Of a stretch of DNA of 64,000 bases, positions 57,851-64,000 are shown in pieces. The translations under genes were made by a program, and so were the position numbers. The notes below the pieces were generated by a model, which did no database searches, was not told the DNA's origin, and saw only the letters and a list, made by a program, of their open reading frames with translations. Position 1 is the stretch's first letter; every line of letters begins with the position of its first letter. Origin of the DNA: Sclerodactyla briareus (Eukaryota; Echinodermata; Holothuroidea; Dendrochirotida; Sclerodactylidae); contig JAODTK010000300.1 in assembly GCA_026419785.1 (NCBI GenBank), positions 186,001 to 250,000 of the forward strand. The letters are read 5' to 3'.

Positions 57851-58145
57851 CGTATTCATATTTGTAGCCTTGTTCTAACTTTGAAACCATTCAGTCTTTT
57901 CCAACGTTATGAAACAAGGTGTTCCATGAAGTGGTGGTCCTTGGCTTTTCTCCGGAATCAGTGTGTGTGATTCCCCCCCCCCCCCCCACCCACAACCCTA
58001 TGTGTTTCCCCCTCAATAATGACTTGTAGCCTTTGGTGGACAAGAAAATGCAGTGAATCATGTCCTATTCTGGCTTGAATAGCCCACAAGTAACAATACT
58101 GCATGCTTCACATGCAATAGTTACCTAATGTTATAACTTAACTTT
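57851..58145. other. Unassigned stretch with C run
   Basis: C run near 57973-57987. Nothing else recognised. Confidence 0.4.
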
Positions 58146-58149
58146 CTCC

Positions 58150-58660
58150 ACATGAAGAGTCATGGGAAAATCAACTTTCCTGTAGGCTCTTGTCAGGTCT
58201 TCAGAGAGACGATAAGCATGTTTTTGAAAGCTTGTGACTGCTCATAAAAATCCTTTCACATTCTTCAAAATACTTTTTCAGGATGGTGTTTTCATTTTCG
58301 GTTTTAGAAGAAAGTTGATTACACTTTCCATATGACTTGATTTGTAGACAGAAAAAAAAGGCAGCCTCATTCTTGCCTGATGCCCAAAGTGTGTTGTAGG
58401 AAATGCCTGTAGCTGCCCTCTATACCTTATCTATATGATGTGCATGGTGAATCACAACCTTCCAGTTTTGGCCAAACAAATTCTGCCCACACTTGTTCCC
58501 CCGTAGGCTGGTAGTCCCTGCCCATGCTTCAGAAAGATGATATGCCATGTTTGAAATGCTTGCGACTGGGCTCGCAAAATCTTTCATCAATTCACTACTC
58601 CCCCAGTATTTTTTGGGATGGGGGTTTTTTCATTTTGGTCATCCGTGCCGTACAGCAGCG
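58150..58660 (+). repeat. Two-copy ~350-bp tandem duplication
   Basis: GTAGGCTC-TGTCAGG...CTTCAGAGAGACGATAAGC (58182 onward) recurs as GTAGGCTGGTAGTCCC...CTTCAGAAAGATGATATGC (58504 onward). GTTTGAAATGCTTGCGACTG-like and CATTTTGGT words follow in both. The 138-codon frame at 58524-58940 begins inside copy 2 and is not preserved in copy 1. Confidence 0.6.
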
Positions 58661-59059
58661 ATCGAGTGGCCATAGGCACTCAATTGGCAGGGAGGAATAT
58701 TATCTCGTTTCCCATTTCGAGTTTGTAGTAGCTCACTCCTCTTTTGTGAGTAGATTAATGGGATGCCTAACGTGCACATACAAGGCATACCAGGGAAAAA
58801 CTGCTCCAATTTCACTCGAAGGTACCTTGAATGAAATTAGGCATAAATTGTTGTCATTTGTGGTAAAATGGGGAAATCTCTGGGCTGGGCAGAGAAAAGA
58901 CAAGACTAGTAGAATTCCAAATTTTCTTTCTCCTGAGTAGTGTCCAGAAGTTTAATAAAGACTCCCCAAATGTGCAGAATATTCTGCGTGCTCCATGCAT
59001 GTACATTGCAATTCCGGCAGCTCTTCAGATAGAATACTCAACTCTGCTAAGCAAATCTT

Positions 59060-59410
59060 TCTTGATTGAATCCACTTCCGCCAGGAAGGCGCCACAGAAT
59101 GACTAGTTTTTACAATCCACTGGCTTGAGCATATGACTGATTCCCACAAACAATGTTACTTGGGTAGGGGGACGAGAAGTGAATTCCGACGGATGTTTAG
59201 ATCCCTTGATTGATTCCACTTCCGCCAAGAAAGCGACACAGGACTTGACTGAGCTGTTACATCACTCACTGGGCCTGGAGGAACATGACTAACCTCCCAC
59301 CTAAATCTTGTATAATATAGGAGTGGGTCGGGAGGGGACGTAGAATCAAATGGATGACTTGACTTGAGAGGTTTTTTTTATCACTCGCCTGAGGTGTATG
59401 ACTCACTCCC
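59060..59410 (+). repeat. Short tandem repeat, ~147-bp period
   Basis: TCTTGATTGAATCCACTTCC and GCCAGGAAGGCGCCACAG (from 59058) recur as CCTTGATTGATTCCACTTCC and GCCAAGAAAGCGACACAG (from 59206). A third, weaker copy lies near 59355. Confidence 0.65.
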
Positions 59411-60120
59411 GCTGACAGTTATTCATTACATGCAGGGTTTTATAGGAGTTGGAAGCATGGCCAGTTGTCATCAAGTACTGGATGGTGTATTTGCGGTGGG
59501 TACAAAAAACTCTCCTGGATGTTTTATGCAATCCAGGGCGGTTACGGGAGGGAGGAAACATTTTTTATTGGGAAACTTATAAGCTGGGTTTAAAATAGAA
59601 CTAGAGAGTCATTAGCTCATGTAAGAGAATGTGACTAGCAACTTTCAGCACTGATTGTGCAGTAGTCGGCAGTAATATCTAAAAACATTACAGCTGCCAA
59701 TTTGTGGCATTATGAGAGTGCGCATGGCAAAGCTGATGTTGCCTGCAGCCAACGGTAAGATATCATGGAAACAGACAAACACTAAACTAGTGAGTAACAT
59801 GATGATATAGAAGTGAATAATTATGCAGGAAACATTGAGGACTAAAACGGATTCTCGCCGATCAGAAGAAACGTCTCGTTAGTTGCGCGGAAAAAACTGT
59901 ACCTTGGATGAACCTCCATAAATCAGTTTCTACGTGTTCTACGACCACCAGCTGACTGTATGTACCATGTTTCATTCAAGTGGACACTGGTCTCATTTGA
60001 CCTTGGATGACCTTTAACAGATTGGAACAAAAGTGGACTATATGTAGGTTTCTACAGTTTTTTATCATTAATTCATTCGAAGGACCTTCAGAAAGTGTGC
60101 CAATAAATGTTGCATGTATA
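59411..60120. other. Unassigned stretch
   Basis: Nothing recognised. Confidence 0.4.
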
Positions 60121-60124
60121 CCGA

Positions 60125-60660
60125 CGAAGGACGACATTAACAGAAAGAATTGTATATAACCAACAACGTTCAACATCTTGTCAAGCAATTTTCAAAAGCA
60201 GACGTGTAGGAACAACATCATGCCCTAATAAAGAGTATTTTGTATAATTGTGAACTGTTGGGTGACATTTTTCGAAACAAGAAGACTACTCCGCATGTTC
60301 TCAACATCAGATGGACAAATAAACATTGGTACCAAACGACGAACGCTATTGATGTGACCAAACCAAAATCCTTGGTCATCCGTAGTAGAACGTAGAATAG
60401 ACGTTTGAGATTTTTGGTCAAGTCGCGAGACTCCAAGGAAGATCCGCGGAATCGATCTGAGAGAAGCATTGAGAAATATACTAAGCCACGTTGGCGAGAC
60501 CCGTGACTACCTTCTCGGAAAATCAAATCTATTCAGGGACTCAACATTACACGTTTTGAGGAGGAAGCAATAAACTGCGCAAAGATGTGATAGGTTGTGG
60601 CGGAGGGTTGATCACTGCGCATGGGAGGACGGACGCAACCACTACTACTATACGACATGT
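60125..60660 (+). mobile_element. Non-LTR retrotransposon 3' fragment (reverse-transcriptase C-terminus)
   Basis: Same family as 4750-5218 and 33415-33965. GACATTAACAGAAAGAATTG at 60135 matches the 5' part of the 33-kb copy. CGCATGTTCTCAACATCAG, CTTGGTCATC, TCGCGAGACTCCAAG, GAGACCCGTGACTACCTT and GTGGCGGAGGGTTGATCACT follow. It ends with CTACTACTA. Broken by stops; no target duplication found. Confidence 0.8.
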
Positions 60661-60664
60661 ATCC

Positions 60665-61060
60665 CCATAGATCTATGGGTTGGGTGACATCCAACAGTCA
60701 GGTGATCCGACCTCAAATGACCGTCAAAAAATTAACTTTCAAACCGATGCATTATGGTTTGTAATATATGAACAGGTAGGTGGTTGACCCCACACAACCC
60801 ACCCATGACCTTGCGATGGACCTCTAAAATGACCTTGACAATGTTCCAGGGAATGTGACCCACATCCAAACTGTCATCTCATAACATCTACAGTTTGAAA
60901 GATATGAACATTCAGGTAATTTGACCTCAAATGACCTGAATGACCCCACCCAATCCCATGACACCCTTTGACCTGAAATTTTGCCAATGGATGTTTGTTA
61001 AACTTTCAACCCAGTCCCAACTTTCAACCGAAATAGATCTATGGTTTGAATAATATCGCC
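60665..61060 (+). repeat. Two-copy ~213-bp satellite-like repeat
   Basis: AGGTGATCCGACCTCAAATG (60700) and AGGTAATTTGACCTCAAATG (60913); ATAGATCTATGG at 60668 and 61031. Confidence 0.55.
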
Positions 61061-64000
61061 TATGCCCCCCCACCACCAAAATGTTAACCACCCGCCCCCC
61101 TACCCCCGCCCCCCCCAGTGGCATGCTCCATACACCACCCACAAGTTTCAACCCACAGCCATGTACGGTTCAGACGTTGTGGGAATGTGACAAAACGGAT
61201 CGGAGAATGTGCGATCTAATGATTGAAAGGACGGAGAAAGAACATGCCATGACTTGTAGAGTGCTTACCACAGCTATAAAAGCTTAAAACAGCTATCAGG
61301 AGGGTAAATATTATAGTGACAACTTCTGAAGGGCATATCAACTGAAGCACGCCAAACTGGCAAAAAAAAGTGCCGGGTCGTTTTTGCGTCACACCACAGG
61401 GAAAAGTAAATATGGGTATTATTTCACAGTGATATGTAACGTAATGTAATGTTAATCCGCGATCATGTGAGCATTTTAAGGGACGCAGTGGATCCCGGCT
61501 AACATTTAGTACTATGTTTAGGGTGAAAGGGGTTGGCATTATAAGGTGACACAATCCCCCGCAATTGTGGGAATCTAAGGGAAACTCATGTGGGTCATGG
61601 GCAATCACAGCAGGCCCACTTGACAGGGTTGTCATGACAACCCTGATATTGACTGCAGCCTACTACAAAGAACAGTATGGAGAACCGAAGATAGGAACAT
61701 CGTTTGTCTTATAGAGTCCTATAAAAAAGTAAATAAACCCATATCTTTGGATATTATTAATGTGCAGCAACGAGAACACCGTTGCCGTTTCGTGTTAGGG
61801 GAAACATGTGGGGTCAAAATCAGGTTGATGGCATAGGTATAAGGACAACGCAGGAATAAATTATAAAGACACTAAATATTAGCTGGAGGAAAAACTGGAT
61901 CGTCAGTACGAACTCCAAGTTCATAGATTTCCATACGGAGTTAGTTACAGTCTTTGAAGTTTGTGCACGTCGTATTGCACAAGATTATCAAAAGATTCCC
62001 ATTCATGCAATTAAGAATGATGTCATCCTCGCAAAAAAAACCTCACAACCCAAAAGTCTTTGGTTACATGGAATTCACACAGCAAGTTCACTCGAAAAGA
62101 CATTAGTCTATGAGAGAGGATTGCTGTAGTGGGTTGGTAGGTGTGGACGGGTACTTCAGTGAGAGAAAGACCAACAAACATGATGAATGTGACTTATTCA
62201 ACAAAATAAAAACAATGAAATACATAACATACTGGACTATGTGTGATGTAAGGCATTATTGCACAATTGGGATCCTCCCCAATTTCTCTGCGCAATGGAC
62301 CAAATTTTGAAAATCATAACACCACATAGGAACATCGTATTGAAATGGGGTTGGACCCATAGATTAAGGTTGTCATTCTCACTATATATCTCTGTTGTAG
62401 TAAAACCTGCAGCCAGGTGTCCTTAATAAAGTACAATCAATAAAGGAACAACTGGAGTGCAACTCATTATGAGATGCTAAGCCTATAACAGCAACCAGGG
62501 TATTGCCACTTTTTCATTTTTGGGAGGGTGGGGGAATGCTGGCGCACAGTGAGTTCATGGGCGGGAGAGGGACAATCAGGGGACCATTGTCATGGGCGCG
62601 AGGAACAGGAATCCCCCTCAATATTTGAGCAAATTTGGAGCAATTATTGGTCCAGAGGCAAATCTGGTAATAATGCTAATAATTATTAATAATAAATATT
62701 CTATCATTATTAATCTGGTATTATACATATGTACGTTTTTGTAGAGAATTAGTTTCAGAAGTAGACATTCCCCCCTCCACAAAGATGGACAAATCCTATT
62801 TTTTTTAAATCCCACATTTCAATTAGGTGGGGGACACAAACCGTTGGGGGGCTTGGCACCTTTTCCCCTCCCTGGCCAGCCACTGGGGGAAACAACAAGA
62901 CTTCTATTTTGGTCGGAGTTATGAGGAGTGAATGTCTCCCACTTATCCACAGTGCTAAGCAACATGACTCTCGAGGGCCAGCTACATCCCACTGAAAGTG
63001 TTGGAACAAAGCTGCATCATGTACATTCCACAATCGGAGATGGGACAGTCAATGCGGTTGGCAACTAGTTGCATCAGAGCACCCCCTCCCCATTCAATGT
63101 TGGGGAAACGCTCTCAGGCAGCAGAATGCCACTGATAGAATTCCACAGTGAATCAGGGGCGCGGGGGGGGTTTTGCAAACTGTGCAGTTTTGTTCCAACT
63201 ACTTTTGGCAGGGATTGTATGCAGCCTACACTAAATTCCGTACTCATGGTACCGCGACACACTCGTGCTCGCTAACAGTTTTCATCACAAGAATCATATA
63301 TGGATGCATACATCAAAAGGCAGATGAGAAATGTTAACACTCATTGTCAGTAAAAAGGGTATAATATTATATATGTAACCAAAACCAGCACTAGAACATA
63401 TCACATACCAGGATCACATTCACTTGGGCATTAACCCGTTCACCAATCACAATTATTTTCAGCAGGAGTTCACAGCGCATCGCAGAAATACAGTATTAAC
63501 TTTTAACTTCATTGACTTCCAACACACTTCCAACATGTGGGGGCTTGCTTCCTTGGGAATGCAGCGTACAAAATGACATTCTCTCATCCACTCACCAAAG
63601 AGACTTGGACCATTTCCATCCGAAGTGGGAATCAGACTGAGGATATATGCGAACATTTATAGCGTGGGATCTCCAAATAACAAGCAAGAAGGATTTCCCA
63701 CCTCGTCTCCCAAATTGCTACTAAGGCTAACCCCGAAAAAACATCGGAACGTGACAAACCTGCACGCCCTTATGTCGATAAAAGACCATTGACATGCTAC
63801 GTGGTGAAAGTCTCAGCAAATACAAGACATGGACTATATTTTAGATGGTAATCCTAACTTTTGAACAAATAGGGAAAATTTCAATTACAGGTAAGTGATA
63901 AGTGATGGGCACATTGCCAAATTAAACGAGGTTGGATGTCATCTGGCAGGGCCCACTACAGGTTGCACGATGTTATATATTTGCACTGGGAGTGAGTTGA
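61061..64000. other. Unassigned intergenic stretch
   Basis: C-rich block at 61065-61118 ending CCCCAGTGGCATGC, and G/C-rich blocks around 62520-62610 and 62826-62890 that may be eroded hAT-type ends (CATGGGCGCGAGGAAC, CCAGCCACTGGGG). The 139-codon minus-strand frame at 61216-61635 has no motifs. No gene recognised. Confidence 0.4.

Noticed and set aside
58524..58940. 138-codon frame
   Set aside because: Starts inside a tandem duplication whose other copy does not keep it; no recognised motif.
61216..61635. 139-codon minus-strand frame
   Set aside because: No motif, no splice context, and composition like surrounding non-coding DNA.

Overview
The window looks like nuclear DNA from a metazoan, most likely a marine invertebrate. 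There are no long open frames, no prokaryotic gene spacing, and no ribosome-binding-site or operon structure. Instead there are tRNA-headed SINEs, decayed non-LTR retrotransposon 3' ends, short hAT-type elements with intact 8-bp target duplications, Helitron-like termini and several tandem arrays. Frequent TAGGCCTA-like words, long pure C/G runs and the SINE core type remind me of echinoderm or hemichordate sequence, but that taxonomic guess is weak. I found no complete protein-coding gene, no rRNA, no functional tRNA and no CRISPR.

Layout. 0-2.4 kb: a truncated G/C-run hAT-like element, about 200-bp tandem relics of its core, and a small MITE with a target duplication. 3.6-5.2 kb: a possible exon, a poly(A) tract and a LINE 3' end. 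6.3-8.7 kb: two more small G/C-run elements and copy 1 of an unnamed dispersed repeat (R4). 10.2-11.4 kb: SINE-1 and a CA microsatellite. 13.2-13.9 kb: an unnamed repeat (R5) and a textbook hAT MITE. 15-22 kb: a TACA microsatellite, two SINE-2 pieces, a CR1/L2-like LINE tail and a CpG-denser patch. 22.2-31.8 kb: the most structured part, with five Helitron-like 3' termini (hairpin followed by CTAG|T), inverted ~430-bp units, a degenerate satellite present in both orientations, and a 2.9-kb minisatellite of ~56-bp units interrupted by three copies of a ~180-bp spacer. 32-34 kb: R4 copy 2 and a LINE 3' end on the minus strand. 35-38 kb: a polypurine tract and further hAT-core relics. 40.6-45.2 kb: a CR1/L2 tail, R5 copy 2, tandem duplications, a possible exon and SINE-1 copy 2. 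45.7-46.6 kb: two phase-compatible candidate exons on the minus strand, the best hint of a host gene. 47.4-49.2 kb: a TTAA foldback MITE and a 1.03-kb hAT-like element with a target duplication. 50.9-51.8 kb: a 24-bp minisatellite that flips strand. 53.1-55.07 kb: a composite element (tandem core, GATA array, terminal hairpin) with the architecture of Helentron-associated/pearl-type elements. 55.6-61.1 kb: full-length SINE-2, a palindrome-bearing MITE, a LINE 3' end and a short satellite. 61.1-64 kb: nothing recognised.

The parts do not form a pathway. What unites the window is mobile-element biology: non-autonomous elements whose cores have expanded into tandem arrays, and SINE/LINE pairs that appear to share 3' tails. 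Percent identities, base composition and coding potential were judged by eye, not computed.
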